From positions 6,971,117-7,035,116 of the forward strand of contig NW_004454239.1 in NCBI RefSeq assembly GCF_000283155.1: a stretch of 64,000 bases of DNA, read 5' to 3'. Position numbers and translations under genes: made by a program. Source of the stretch: Ceratotherium simum simum. Its lineage: Eukaryota > Chordata > Mammalia > Perissodactyla > Rhinocerotidae. Every line of letters starts with the position of its first letter. Positions within the stretch are counted from its first letter, which is position 1. This document shows, one piece after another, positions 11,584 to 23,490 of this stretch. The notes under the pieces were generated by a model. It saw nothing but the letters and a program-made list of their open reading frames with translations, made no database searches and was not told where the DNA came from.

Positions 11584-13244
11584 AAAATTAAAAGAAAAGA
11601 TAAACTTTTAACCAGACTGACACGGAAAAAAAGAGACAACATACATTACAAACAACAGAAATAACAAGAGGGAAGGAACAGACAGACTCCACAGATATTA
11701 AAATGTTAATAAGAGAATACTATGGAAAATTTTTATGCACATAATTTCAACAACTTAAGCTAAATGAATGAATTCCTTGAAAACCACAAACAACCAAAAT
11801 TTATCCAAGAAGAAATAGATAACCTAAATAGTCTTGTAACTATTAACAACACTGAATTGGTAGTTAAAAAGAAAAACTTCTGGAAAAGAAAACTTCAGTC
11901 TCATATGGTTTCCCTAACAAGTTCTAACAAATATTTAAGAAGAAACAACACCAATTCCACACAATCTCTTCCTGAAAATAGAGAGAACACTTTCTAACTA
12001 ATGAAGTCGGCATTGCCCTGACACCAGACTAGACAAAACAGTACAAGAAAGGAAAACTACCAACCAACATCCCTCACAAAGCTAGATGCCAAACTCTTCA
12101 ACGTAATATCAGCAAATTAAATACAGCAATATACAAAAATAACAATACACCATAACCAAGTGGGATTCATCCTGGGGTTGTAGGGCTGGTTCAACGTTTG
12201 AAAATCAATCAATGTAATATACCATATTACAGCCTAAAGAAGGAAAAAAATGTAAACAAACAAATTGATATAGAGGAAGAATCTGACAGACTTCAACATC
12301 CATTTATATATTTTTAAAAACTTTCAACAAATTAGTAATAGAAGGAAAATTCCTTAGCCTAATAAAACCTGGATAAAAGACATGTACAAAAAACCTACAG
12401 CTAAACATCATACTTAATAATGAGAGACTGAATACTTTCCCCCGAGATAGGGAACAAAGCAAGGATGTCTACTCCCAGCAATCCTATTTAATATCTTATG
12501 GGATGTCTTAGCCGGCACCATAAGACAAGAAAAAGAAATAAAACGCATACAGATTGGAAAGGAAGAAATAAAATTGTCCTTATTCACAGAAGACATGATT
12601 GTGTACTTAGAAAATCCCAAGGAATCTACAAAAAGATTTCTAGAACTAATAAGTGAGATTCTTAAGGTCACGGGATGAAAGGTCAACATAAAAATATTAA
12701 TCCTATTTCTAGATACTGGCAATGAATAACCCAAAACTGAGATTTTAAAGCCAGTATCATCTATGATAGCTCTAAAAATGAAATACTTAGATATAAATCC
12801 AATAAAACATTTGTAGTACCTGTACATTGAAAAATTTTAAATGATGACAAAAGCAATCAAAGATGACTTCAATAAATACTTTTGCATGTTTGTCAACATT
12901 ATCTTTTTTAATTTTTAAGATTTTAAAACTTAATATAAAGGTACAGTAACAAAGACAGTGTGTTATTGGTAAGGGGATAGACACAGAGATCAATAGAACT
13001 GAATCGTTTCCAGAAATAGACCCACACAAATGTGGTCAAGGTGCAAAGGCAAGTCAATGCAGAAAGGAGGAGCCTGCCTAGTGTGAGCTGTCAGAGCGGG
13101 AGAGTCTAGACATGTCCCAGACCTCCAGGGATGCACTTGTAACCATGGTTACCATAAACTGAGCTCAGAGAAGTTAGGTAAGCTCTCTGCATTCTGGCAG
13201 CCAGGAAGTGATGGAGTTCCCATTCCAACCAGACCACTCAGGAT

Positions 13245-13425
13245 CCAAAATGCGTACCTAGTTACCTAACTCTCTAATCATCAATTTCCACGTCTCGGAG
13301 AATGGGAATAATATCTACCTTGAAGAGTAGTTGTAGGGATTCTATAAGATAATGCATTTTAAGTGCTTATCAAAGTGTTTGGCAGAGGCATAAACAATGG
13401 AAGCCACAGTTATGACTCTGATCAA
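13245..13425 (-). repeat. MIR SINE, antisense
   Basis: The + strand shows the reverse complement of the MIR core: 'gaatgggaataatatctacc', a run like 'ttgtagggattctataagataatgcat', then 'aagtgcttatcaaagtgtttggca'. It is an ancient mammal-wide tRNA-derived SINE, strongly diverged. Confidence 0.8.
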
Positions 13426-16400
13426 ATTATTCTTATTCAGAAGATGGGCCCTTCAGTTGCCAAATGAAAAAGTCACATTGCCAGAATTACCCTTAAAAAT
13501 ACTTGAAATCACATGTAAATTAGTCGACCTGGTTTTGCATATTCAGTTTTATACACAGCTTATATAACATATAAATGTATATAGGTATATGCAGTCTTGT
13601 TCAGGATATAATGAAGAACACCGTCAATAAATAAAGCTTACAATTCACTATAGAATGTGGTCATTTCATTCACTAGGCTGGGCCGATGGCACATCTTCCA
13701 GCCCCAGAACTTTCTGCTCTAGGATTTGAGCACGATTTCTTGAAAAGTGTGAGGTGTAAAGAGAGGCACCCACACCTAACAAGATGAGCTGGGCAGGAAA
13801 GGCCTTCACCTGTGTGGAGACCCCTACTCTCCCCCATTCTGAGTTGCTAAATACTTGGTGGGCACTCTTGGACGCTGCCATGGAGCATGCCCCCTCCTCG
13901 TGGCACCTGCTGCCAGCACGATACAGGGCAACGTGGGTAGGCTGAGCTACACTGCCCAGGGACAATGTGCCAGCTGTCTACAGCTTCTCTCCAGGACACA
14001 GGAGGCCGAGAACACCCAGCCAGAGGTGTTCAGAGGATTGTCTTCCTGACTCATCTTGCTTTCTCTCATGGGTTCCTGCGAGCATGCTCTCAGGAGGGAG
14101 GAGGGGGATGGAATGTCTGCGAAGTGCCCCTGGGTGCAGAGGCCCTGGGGAGGCATGAAGAGCTCTGACCCCACAGACCTGTGTCAGGCAGTCAGCCTGG
14201 CCGCATGCTGTATTCCCCTCAGCAACCTACTTGGCCTCTCTGATACCTGACTTTTGGTTTTAAAAAAACACACAACAACAATAAGAAACTCTTTCGCGAG
14301 GAAATTATAAAGATTAAATAGGCTGTTCTCTTAGAGTATTGCTTCAAAGAGACGACCGAGAGATGGACCAGTTTTCCTTCCAGTTGAGCCTGAATACTCA
14401 TGCAGGAATTGAATAAAAAAGTGACACTCAAGGGTTCTTATTTAAAAAAAAAAAAAGAGAAAAAGGACTCTCTCGCAAAGGGAGAACCAAAGAGAGCGTG
14501 AGGGAGGTATGATCACAACGGGGTGGCAGCAAAGCCCCAGCCAACGGGAGCAAGAGACGGGACTAGAAAGAGGAGCAGACCCCCAGCCCCCAGCCCACCA
14601 GTCAAGGGCAGGCAGCAATCCAGGAGGAAGTTTCTGCAGGGTCTGCTCTGAACCTCAGAACACATTCTCAACTTCTTCACTCTTTCTCATTTACAAGATA
14701 AATAATTTTAAGATGTAACTAAATTTATTTTACAATCTTTTAATCACTAGAAATTGTGTATAATTATTTTACCTCCACTCTAGTGCCAAGAACTGCTGTG
14801 AATTACTTGGCTTCTCAAAGTGTAGAAAGAAAATGCTTCAATTTTGCATTAATTAAAGAATTTTTTTCCCATTCCTGTCCATTAGCCGCCACCACACTAT
14901 GGCTATGAATGGTCATTACAACAGACAGAAATAGGAACATAAATTTCCTGCTAATGAAAATGTCAAGAGGAGATGCCGTCTATCACGGCAGGTTCTGAGA
15001 TGGAGAGGGCTTTCTTCTGCCTTGCACCTTTCTCCAGTTTGTAGGAGACCTGTGTGGAAGGCAAGCGTCTTTTATTTATAGATGCCTGGAAAGCATCCTT
15101 TGCAATAGATTGAGGACTGTGCTGGGATCCTAGTAAATATTCCATTGATTTTTAAAATTGCTCCCTTTCTTATCAGCCCTTGCAGGGTCTCGGCCTGGGA
15201 AACCTTGCTGACCTTCTCCCTTCTGATGAGGCCCGTCTTCCTGCGATTGGAGGCGGTGTGTGCATCTGCCGGCCGCTGGCTCCCTCACCACTTTATGAGG
15301 TGAACATCGCATCAGTCAGCCACGCTCCGTCTCCACCCTCCGCAGCCCCCCTCGGTGTGGGGAGTTCAGCCGCCCGCGGTTTCGAGAGCTTGTTCAGAAA
15401 CACAGTCGTTCTGCCCTAAGCAGAAGAATGGATTTAGTGTTGGGTGATGCTCAGCTCCAGCCGTGGCCTGATGTTGTCTGGCTTCATGGGGACGCAAGTG
15501 CAGATCCAGGTGCTGGGTCCTTGTGCCCACGCAGCTCCAGGGCCACAGCCTCAGAGCCCCTGGCCAGGGATTTATTCCTTTTGGGAGAAAGCCATCTCCC
15601 TCCCAGGCTTGCAGCTCGAAGGAAGCTGCTGACGACAGTGCAGGTGTTCCTGTAATAATCAAAGGCGGCGCCGATGCCCACTTCGGGAAATTCCAGTTTA
15701 CTCACAGAGAGAAAATGGAGTCGGGAGGTATTTTTAAAAGTCGAGCATCTTTGGAAACCTCATGTACACCAATCTCTGCCTGGGTCTATGCTTGCCCCCA
15801 AATTCCTTTGGCTAGTGTGGCTGTTGAGAGGGCTCTGGGCATGGACTAACCAATATCTCTTGCTGTGGGACAGCCTCTAACACCAGAGCCTCCTTCCAGG
15901 TATCGTAGTCAACAGGGCTTGGCCACTGCAAACTCCTGCCAGAATTCGGTAGTTACTTAATAAAGCTTGCTAGCAAAAAGTGGGGCTAAGAGACAAAGTG
16001 CCTACTCATTAGTCATTCTCTACACAATTGTGCTGGCCTGGCTGTCAAAAGGATTCTAAAAATACCTATTCTCCAGAAAACTTCCAGACAGGTTGTGTTG
16101 AATGACTATTTTAGAAATAATATTTCAACATGTTAAAATGACTATTACAAGCCACTGTTTGGATCCAGTTCAACTAAAGATGAATGGATGAAATCAATTT
16201 CCTGGATCAGGAGGTCTTTTGTTTCAGTGACCACTAGCAACTGGTTCTACCCAATTTCTTATATTGCACAGGAGGGAGAGATGGTCAAAAGGCTGAGCTA
16301 CAGGTATTTCAGAACTTCTCCCCCTCATTCAACCCATGTTTAATAAGTATTCACTATAATCACTAAGACGCTTCTGTATTTGTAAGGGCTGGGATGCCCC

Positions 16401-17224
16401 AAGACCCTCCCTCCATTTCTACGGGCCACATGTCTTCAGCTATGCTATCTGTGATGTCTGCGGGAGAAAGTAACTGGAGGGCACTAAGAAGCAGGAAGAT
16501 TTAAGCAGGAAGGCAAAGGGTGAGAAAAGCCAGAGACACACAGACATGGACCCAGGATCAGCCAGGGTGGAGACTCTGGAACCTGGGATGAAGGCTGGGG
16601 CAGGCCAGGCTGAGCAAGCTTGGGCAGCTGGCTCTGGCCATGATGCTCATGGGGGTCCTATTACTACCTTTGGGCCTTGTTGGTGTCTTACTTTTTTCTC
16701 ATTCAAAGGGAAACTGAGTTCCATTTACATATTGCCATGTGCTTAAAATAACAAGAGTAACGACAGCCACAATACATGTAGTGCTCTGCTCGAGTAGCCA
16801 ACGGTAACTCCTGCTACTGAAATAAGTGACCCAAAACCGACAGCCACCAAAAACTCAGTCTCCTCGGGAACATGCCTCTTCTGCAGGGTTTATCTACCCT
16901 CAGGCCTGATGCCTGTAGCAGTTTTAATGTTATTTGGGCTGGGATCTTCTCTGCAGAGCATTGCAGTATCTTCTAAAACTCCCTTCCCCAAGACTACCTC
17001 TTTCCTGAAATACTTCCTTCACCCCAGGATTCAGAAAGCACCAGTATTTAACAGAAGCCAAACCAAATAGCCATCTTGCTGCCTTGAGACACTCAACCAA
17101 CCACATGGAAAGAAGCGGCAGTGGAGCAAGGTGAACCCCCCTTAACCCCAATTTCCTCTCACAGCCTAATATGATAGCCCAATGGATGCTACATACCATG
17201 CCGGAATTTTCTTCCTGGGTATAG
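13426..17224. other. Non-coding single-copy stretch, no gene recognised
   Basis: About 3.8 kb of mixed-composition DNA just beyond the L1 cluster. Open frames here overlap each other on both strands and show no family signature or splice structure. Blocks at 14,690-14,870 and 15,940-16,200 are AT-rich with TAAT-type cores and little repeat character, so they could be conserved non-coding DNA. 15,160-15,420 is moderately GC-rich with scattered CpG. I see no RNA gene or promoter that can be supported. Confidence 0.5.
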
Positions 17225-17340
17225 AATATTCAACACATATTTGCTGAGGCTTTGCCTCATACTAGGCGCCATGCTGGTCACTGAAAGACGAATAGAACAC
17301 CACATCCACCCTCAGGGAGCTCACAGACTAATCAGAAAAT
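17225..17340 (+). repeat. Ancient mammal-wide interspersed repeat fragment
   Basis: The run from 'caacacatatttgctgagg' through 'gcgccatgctgg' to 'cagggagctcacagac' follows the order seen in a very common ancient mammalian repeat (L2/MIR-class, family not resolved by eye). Similar fragments lie at 25,650, 30,815, 40,235 and 43,060. Confidence 0.5.
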
Positions 17341-17884
17341 AAAGCAGCCAAATGACGACAGCACAAAAACAGGATATGGCGCCCAAAGGGCTTTGCAGGA
17401 CTTGAAGGCAGAGAGGTTCTTCTACTGCTAAGCCAGGTATAGGGTTTCCATTCTCAAGGCGTCTAGACGGAAGATGCCTCACCACATTGCGTTGCTGTGT
17501 GCTCATGCAGATCCAGGACCTGGGGCTGTATGAGAAGGGCTCCTAGCCTTGGAGAATATCCTGGCCAATGCTGGGGGGTAGGGTTGGGAGGCAGGGAGCA
17601 GCCTGTGGGATTAAGGAAAGTTCAATAAGAACGTGAGGGTTTCCCAAAACTTCAAAGAGCTGCTTACGCGATTGCCTGGGATTGTAACCACAATCCTCTC
17701 TCGAGAAGGCGAGCGCCCTGATGCCTGAGTTTTCCTACCCCAGAGGACCCAGTGCATGCTGACTTTCCATGCCATGAGCTGGAAACACTTGTAAACATGC
17801 CTTACCCTACCAGGGCTGCCCCTAACTCCAGCTTCCCCAGAGGCCAGTGTTGAGCCCTTCAGGGAGGAGATGAGCAATCATCAT

Positions 17885-18085
17885 CAACAGTAACAGTTAA
17901 TGTTTACGGGTTATTCTGAACCAAGTACTGTGCTAAATGCTTTACATACTGCATCTCATGTTATCCTCATAGCAACCCTGGGACATTTATTACTTGTCTG
18001 AGAAGTAAAGTCACTTGCCACGGTCACGGGGCTGGCACTTGAAGGAATCAGGGTGCCAGCCTGCCTCTGACTCCACTTGCCTGTT
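17885..18085 (+). repeat. MIR SINE
   Basis: Matches the MIR order on the + strand: 'agtactgtgctaaatgctttacatactgcatctcat', 'atcctcatagcaaccctggg', 'aagtcacttgccacggtcac', ending with a degenerate 'actccact' 3' part. Confidence 0.85.
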
Positions 18086-18164
18086 TCTCTCAGTCCAGGG
18101 TCCTCTCTCAGGAACAGCACTGTTGCTTAACGAAGACCCCTGCCCTTTGTGCCAAACTTTTGTC

Positions 18165-18335
18165 GATATTGTTATTTAAAGGGACACATCCCAATTTATT
18201 CCAGTATCAATTCTCTATATCATTTACCTCAGCACTGATCGTATCGTTCGCAAATTAGCATTAGGCAGCAATTTCTGGTTCCATATAAAACTATTTAGCA
18301 ATCTAGCCAAGAAAATGAGAGACGTAGAGCAAAAG
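18165..18335. promoter_or_regulatory. Candidate conserved non-coding element
   Basis: A repeat-free AT-rich block of about 170 bp with several homeodomain-type cores (caaattagcatt, ttatttaaag, tttatt) between repeats. Only composition and lack of repeat signature support this. A cross-species alignment would be decisive; no function is claimed. Confidence 0.3.
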
Positions 18336-18989
18336 GCTGGGTGCTGAACCTAATTCTCTCCTTATCTTCTTGTTACATATTGACGTATTTGAGGCCATTC
18401 GAAAGCATCCAGCCTGTCTTGGCCGAGTGCAAATCAGGTTATTGACAAAGAAAGCCATTTAACAGGTTATTTAAATGGGAGAGTCCTATCTCGGTGGGAT
18501 CTGCTTCTTGACTGGCTTCTACTGCAGAATGGTCAACTTTTGTTTGGAGGGAACAGAGATGTCCCCCGTTTATTCTGTGGCCAAGTGTGGGTGCTGTGGG
18601 GTGCCGGCTCCAATGCATCAGATGTCTCTCTCCTGGTCACACCAACACCGATGTTCCAACCCTGGTCACCCACTCCAGAGGCTGGCCTGCATTCCTATGA
18701 GCCTGCTGTGGCCACATTGCTGGGAAGGGGCAAGGCAGACAGCAGGCCCAGGGCTGCCTGAGCTGGCAGACCCCAAATTCTCTCTACAGGCAACCACCCC
18801 ACATTTCAGTGAGCCCCAACTGTTGCTCAGCACAGAGCTAGTTTCTCTAAAGGATGCTCCAGAAACATTCTGCCTGGTTCCATTTATTTAACAATATTCA
18901 TTGTTGAGTGCCTGCTGCGTGCTGGGTACCTTCTCAGGGTCTGAAGAGAGAAACAATCATACCAACAAAAGTAATCAAACTCGTATTGA

Positions 18990-19400
18990 GGGGACACTGA
19001 GATGTGACCAGATCTCCCTTCAGTGAGGTAGTTATGGCCCTAGCTGCTGCGAGTGTAGTCAGCAGATGAACTTCATCTGTCGGCTGCTTCTAGAATTGTC
19101 CCAGCTGCAGAGAGCTGCCTCACCCAAGGTCATGCCTCTTCCTGGGTATCCCACATTCAGTGACTGACGACCACAGGGGTAAGAAGGCCTGGCCAGCTCA
19201 GCTCAACTCTCAAGGGCTCTTTGAGTCCCGAAGCTCCCCATGGGCTCTCATTGAGCCTGCATTGCAGCTGGACTTCTCCCATTGCTTAATCAGCTTCCCT
19301 CCTTTCTACAGGGGTTGAGAGCAAGTGCACACTTTCATAAACATCAGGCGCACTAAACTCCATCTCTGTCTGCTTCCTAGAAAACTCAACCTGTGACAAC
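18990..19400 (+). repeat. 5' LTR of the ERV-L-like element (diverged)
   Basis: Shares a common order with 22,917-23,303: an 'agaattgt(c)ccagctgcagagagctgcctca' block (19,092 here, 22,990 there), a 'cttctccc' block, a 'gttga' block and a 'ccatctc' block near the 3' end, followed by 'aacctgtgacaa'. It carries an extra palindromic stretch at 19,063-19,079 that the 3' copy lacks. The 5' boundary is uncertain by tens of bases. Confidence 0.6.
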
Positions 19401-19418
19401 TGGAAACAGGAGTAGTCT
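19401..19418 (+). other. Eroded primer-binding site (tRNA-Leu-like)
   Basis: Immediately after the 5' LTR end the sequence reads 'tggaaacaggagtagtc'. It keeps TGG, CAG and AGT spaced as in the tRNA-Leu primer site that is usual for ERV-L elements, with several substitutions. The position directly after the LTR is the main support. Confidence 0.4.
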
Positions 19419-21550
19419 AGGAGAAAGCAGGCTCTGAGGTGGGGTTTTGAAGCTGGATCACTCAGCCTCCGCTCCACAGGCAACAAAGACCCCATCACTC
19501 CCGGTAGGTGTTGGTCCAATGGTTTAAACTTTCATAGGTGCTGAATGGGGATGGTATACCTATACGAAGGAATATGTTTGCTAGTGAGATGTACCTGGTA
19601 GTTGAAAAATGTGAGGGAAATAATAACTAAAAGGACAATGGAATTCAGGTAACTGGATTGTCATCTGGAAAAAAGTAATGAAAAGATAAGAACAATCAAT
19701 CACCACTTGAAAGCTACTGTGAAGCCAGTGGGCCTCTGGAAACCTACACAAAGGCCCTCCTCTCTTGCAGCAGGAGGGTAGAGAAGCTGAGGACCAGAGG
19801 ATGGAGTCATTTGAGTAGCTGAGCTCCACAGAAGGTTAGACTCCCAGTCCCCAGTCTGGCAGGTCTGCCAGGCCAAGGTTAGGCCTTAGTAGGGATAAAT
19901 TGGACCCCGACAGTGGGAGGGGGACATCAGAGGAAAATCATAAATCTCTCGATTCCCCAGACCCTCTGAACCTGAAGAAGGGGCCCACCTCTCCCTATTA
20001 AGAAGTGACCCCTCCTCTTGCTTGCAGGCAATGCAAAGTCGGCTCCCAGATCATGAGATACGTGCCCCCAGCATTGACCTCTACTTCCTCCACTCCCACA
20101 CTAAGATTAAATCACAACAAAATTCAGCTGGGGTCATGCTGGGTCTGGTAAGAGAGGAAAAGGGTCGTATCCTAAAGGTACTGTAAGACCTATCCAGCAT
20201 GCACCAGCTGGAGCCAGGAGATTACATACGGGGTTGAACACTGGTGGCGCTTGAGCAAGGGAACCAAAACAAGAGGTTGAATTAGACACAAGTTTGTCAA
20301 TTTGGGAGCACTCTTTCAGAACACAGAATTTAATATCTTGGCAAGAACCCTAGGAGATAGAGAGATGTGCTACTAAGGTATCTACTAGGAACGTGGAAGA
20401 AACAAAGACCCACACTAAATGAGGTTGAAATGCCAGAATTGCCATGGCAGATAGAGGAAGAAGGAATTAAATAGATCTCAGAAGCAGGCATGCTGGAATG
20501 GATATACCCTGTGAGGCCAAAGCCCAGGTGACTATGCTCCATGGGAAAGTGTGGAGAGTACACCATTCACAAAAGGCCTCTGGAATGCACTGGTGAGAGG
20601 GGCGCCAGTATCACTGTACCAAGTTCAGTGGTAATGCTCCTCTGTAGACCAGAGCTGGTGTAAAAGAGGCTGTTATGGACCTGAGCAATGGGAACAATAG
20701 AACACTGAAACAATAGAGGAAGGATCACACTGTGGTACTTAATTGTCAGAAGCCAAGAGGTTATAATTATTGTTTAAGTGGCAAGGTCAGAAGGCCACTG
20801 ACCTGCAGAGAGTTATGGAGTTGGTTAATAGAACACAATGTACCTGGGGGCAAAATAGAAGAGCAGCACCAAGGGCTTTACTCAATTTGCACCATCAAAA
20901 GAAATCAAAGCTGGATAATAAAGAGACTGAGGGCAGGTGCCCCAATAAAAAGCCACGATTCCTTGTCCACTTTTCAGATCTGGAACCCACTGAATGAAGA
21001 TGAAGCCATGTCCCCACAAGAGAGGATCCTGCAACACCATGACAAGTATACCCAGTAATAATTCCCCGAGTCCTTCCCCAGAGGGAACTGCACTGTGCCC
21101 TGGGGAAACAGAAATAGCCAAACCTTTTGAAGACTGTTGGGCACAGTCCAACAGCTGAGCTGGCATTGATCTCTGGAGACCCAAAGGGTTATCGCAGTCC
21201 CCTGGTAGAGGGAGACATAGGGGAAACATGGGGTCAGCGGAGTCCTGGCCAAAGGCTGCCTCACGTCAGCTCCACTGGATTCCAGACACTCAGAAGGTAA
21301 TTTCCCCAGTCCTCCCATGGATGTCAGTATCAATATACCGGGAAATTAACACCTTGAGTCCCTTGCTCATGGAGTAAGAGATACCCTAATGGGGGTGGGC
21401 AAGTGGAAGCCTCTGTAACTGCTCCCCAAATCAAGATACAAAGTAAACAATAATATTGTATCCCAAGGAGATGATAAAAAATAGTACTCCTTTTAAATAT
21501 CTAAGAGATGCAAGGGAGGTGGTTCCTATCACATCTCTATTTAATTCACA
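19419..21550 (+). other. Presumed gag/leader remnant of the provirus, no readable frame
   Basis: About 2.1 kb between the primer-site remnant and the first clear pol sequence. The position is that of leader, gag and early pol. Short open pieces occur (for example 20,732-21,058), but I cannot assign domains with confidence: no zinc-knuckle motif or protease active site is visible. It could also include unrelated DNA inserted after integration. Confidence 0.35.
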
Positions 21551-22205
21551 ATGCCCCTGCACAAAACAGATGGATCCTGGAAAATGACAACAGACTCCTC
21601 AAACTCAACCAAGCAGTTGACCCAATTACAGCTTCCCTATCAGATGTAGCATCTTCACTAGAGTAGATTTATATGCTCTCAAGAAGAAGGTATGCTGGGG
21701 CCGGTCCGGCGGCGCAGCGGTTAAGTTCGTGTGCTCTGCATCGGCAACCCAGGGTTCACCAGTTCGGATCCTGGGCGCAGACCTACGCACCGCTCATCTA
21801 GCCATGCTGAGGTGGCGTCCCACATAGAGCAACTAGAAGGATGTACAACTATCTACTGGGGCTTTGGGGAGAAAAAGGGAAAAATGGAGGAAGACTGGCA
21901 ACAGATGTTAGCTCAGGGCCAATCTTCCTCAAAAAAAAAGAACAAGCTATGTAGCCTTTGATTCAGTGAATGTATTCTTTTCTATCACAATCAGAAAAAG
22001 GATCAGAAACAGTTCTGGGATGAACAATGGTATACATTTCCAGGTTTTGCCGATTGCTTTGTTAACACTCCCGCCCTCAGTCATAATGTGGTCAGCATGA
22101 TCCCAACCACCAGCACATCTCACAGAACATCCCACTGACCCTCTGTATCAATGGCATCATGCTAAGCAGCTCCCCAGGGGATTTGGAAGCTTTGGTAAGA
22201 TACCA
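21551..22205 (+). pseudogene. ERV-L-like pol relic (reverse transcriptase region)
   Basis: Translations in shifting + frames give the retroviral RT order: 'DGSWKMT' near 21,570; a 'DPITASLSDVASSLE' stretch just before 21,665; 'FFSITI' near 21,980; 'WDEQWYTFPGF' near 22,015-22,048; 'NTPALSHNVV' near 22,065-22,093; then a stretch near 22,145-22,165 where the catalytic box should be. At the box position the aspartate pair is replaced and the frame is broken. At least two frameshifts, in-frame stops and an ERE insertion (21,697-21,939) split the domain. Retroviral RT copies genomic RNA into DNA; this copy cannot. RNase H and integrase are not recognisable downstream. Confidence 0.7.
21697..21939 (+). 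mobile_element. ERE SINE inside the pol relic
   Basis: Starts 'ggggccggtccggcggcgcagcgg', has 'gttcggatcctgggcgcag', the 'agcaactagaaggatgtacaac' body and the 'ttagctcagggccaatcttcctc' 3' end followed by A residues. The pol reading order continues on both sides, so the SINE is younger than the provirus. The target duplication is eroded. Confidence 0.93.
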
Positions 22206-22916
22206 TAGGAGTGGTCCTACTTACCCACCCCAAAGGACCCACTGGAGAATTTGTGCTTCCTGAACAATGCAATTCTAGGCTCTGCAGTTTTGAAGATCTT
22301 GGTTCCCAAAGGGGGACACTCCCACCAGAAGACATAAAAAGAGTCCTACTTATTCACAAGCTGCCATTGACCCCTGGGCTCTTCACACACCTGTGCCAAG
22401 GGTCCAGCAGGTGAGAAGAACTGTCCCCTCCTTGCAGGGTGATTGATCCTGATCCTCAGGAGGAGGTTAGGCTGCTCTTACACAAAGAGGGGACAGAAAA
22501 ATGTGTTTGGCAGCCAGGTGATCTGCTTGGGCATCCTTGGCTTTCCCTTGCCCAATTATTTTGGTAAATGGACAAATGCAGTGACCCTGGCCTGAGACGA
22601 GGGTCCAGACCAGGGTAGTAACCAGAAACTCAGGCCTCCAGACCCTCTAAGGGTGAGGGTCTGGGTAACAGCCCCAAGTAAGCCGTGCGGACCAGCACAG
22701 GTGCTAGCTGAAGCTTCGGGCACTCAAGAATGGACAGTGGAGGAGGCAGACGATGGAACTCCGAGACCAGCTGCAGCAGCAGGGGCTGTAGTTCACCTCA
22801 CTAACCTTCCTGTTTTAAGTTTCCCTTGGCAAGAAAGACCCACAGGAATCCTGTGGGAGCTGCTCCCTGAACGTATCTAAAGAAGTGGATCTGAATAGCC
22901 TGACACGTAAACGGTG

Positions 22917-23303
22917 GTGGACAGATGACTTTTGCCAGGATCCCCTTCAAGGAAGGGCTTGTTGCCCCAGCTGCTGGGAGTCTCTTCCAGAATTGTCTCA
23001 GCTGCAGAGAGCTGCCTCAAGCAGGGTCATGCCGCACCAGTCACGGCTGACGAAGGAGAGTAATGGCCCCGCCCTCTCAGCCCAACTCTGGCCAGTTCTG
23101 AGAAGCCAGTCTGGCTCCAGAGCTCTCCACAGGAATGGCCGTGGATGGCCTGGGGCCCATGTGGCAGCTTGACTTCTCCCTCTGCTCCGTCTTCTTTCCT
23201 TCCCCGCCCTTCCCCAGGTGTTGATTCCCAGAGCACTCCCTAACATACCACCTGCATGTGAACCTCCATCTCAGAGCACACCTCCTGGGGACCCACCTGC
23301 AAC
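22917..23303 (+). repeat. 3' LTR of the ERV-L-like element (diverged)
   Basis: The counterpart of the 5' LTR. It contains 'ccagaattgtctcagctgcagagagctgcctca', then a T/C-rich run (23,180-23,215), 'gtgttgattcccagagcactccctaacatacc', where a polyadenylation signal would be expected but is mutated, and ends 'cacctgcaaca'. A clear polypurine tract before it is not visible, so the 5' edge is approximate. A MIR fragment follows directly. Confidence 0.6.
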
Positions 23304-23490
23304 ACTTAGAGAGCCAGACACTCTTCTGCGTGCTCTGTGAGTACCCGTTCATTTACTCCTCCAAACAACCCCGCCCAGATGAGGACACAGAGGTTAACTT
23401 GCCCATGATCACAGAGTCAGTAAAGGGTGGACCCTGTTGATGGGCATAGCCAGGTGGGCTCCAGAGCCCATGCTCCTAGGGTCCTGGTCC
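23304..23490 (+). repeat. MIR SINE
   Basis: Has 'ccagacactcttctgcgtgctctgtgag', 'cccagatgaggacacagaggttaacttgcccatgatcacagagtcagtaaag' in pieces, and a 3' 'ccagagcccatgctcct', all in MIR order on the + strand. Confidence 0.8.

Larger units (their letters stand above)
11041..13057 (+). repeat. LINE-1 fragment (L1-C), ORF2 part, internally deleted
   Basis: Resumes L1 ORF2 sequence right after the 3' end of L1-B ('tttataagatttaaagttt' near 11,150 corresponds to the post-endonuclease region). Reverse-transcriptase sequence continues through 12,680, with the catalytic box read as F-T-E-D near 12,580. A jump near 12,930 leads into the C-terminal part ('agacagtgtgttattgg', about 12,951). It stops abruptly at about 13,057 without a 3' UTR. 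It may be part of an older L1 into which L1-B inserted. It is dead. Confidence 0.75.
18990..23303 (+). mobile_element. Degenerate ERV-L-like endogenous retrovirus with paired LTRs
   Basis: Two related LTR-like blocks (about 18,990-19,400 and 22,917-23,303) in the same orientation flank about 3.5 kb. The segment directly after the first block resembles a leucine-tRNA primer-binding site. The interior contains a pol relic in the right order and strand (21,551-22,205). Old ERV-L (class III) elements share this layout. Stops and frameshifts are dense, gag cannot be followed, and no env is seen, as expected for ERV-L. An ERE inserted later at 21,697. The LTRs have diverged greatly from each other, implying an old insertion. 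It is non-functional. Confidence 0.65.

Noticed and set aside
18990..23303. Domesticated retroviral gene within the provirus
   Set aside because: No open frame spans a full retroviral domain; the pol relic changes frame repeatedly and is split by an ERE.
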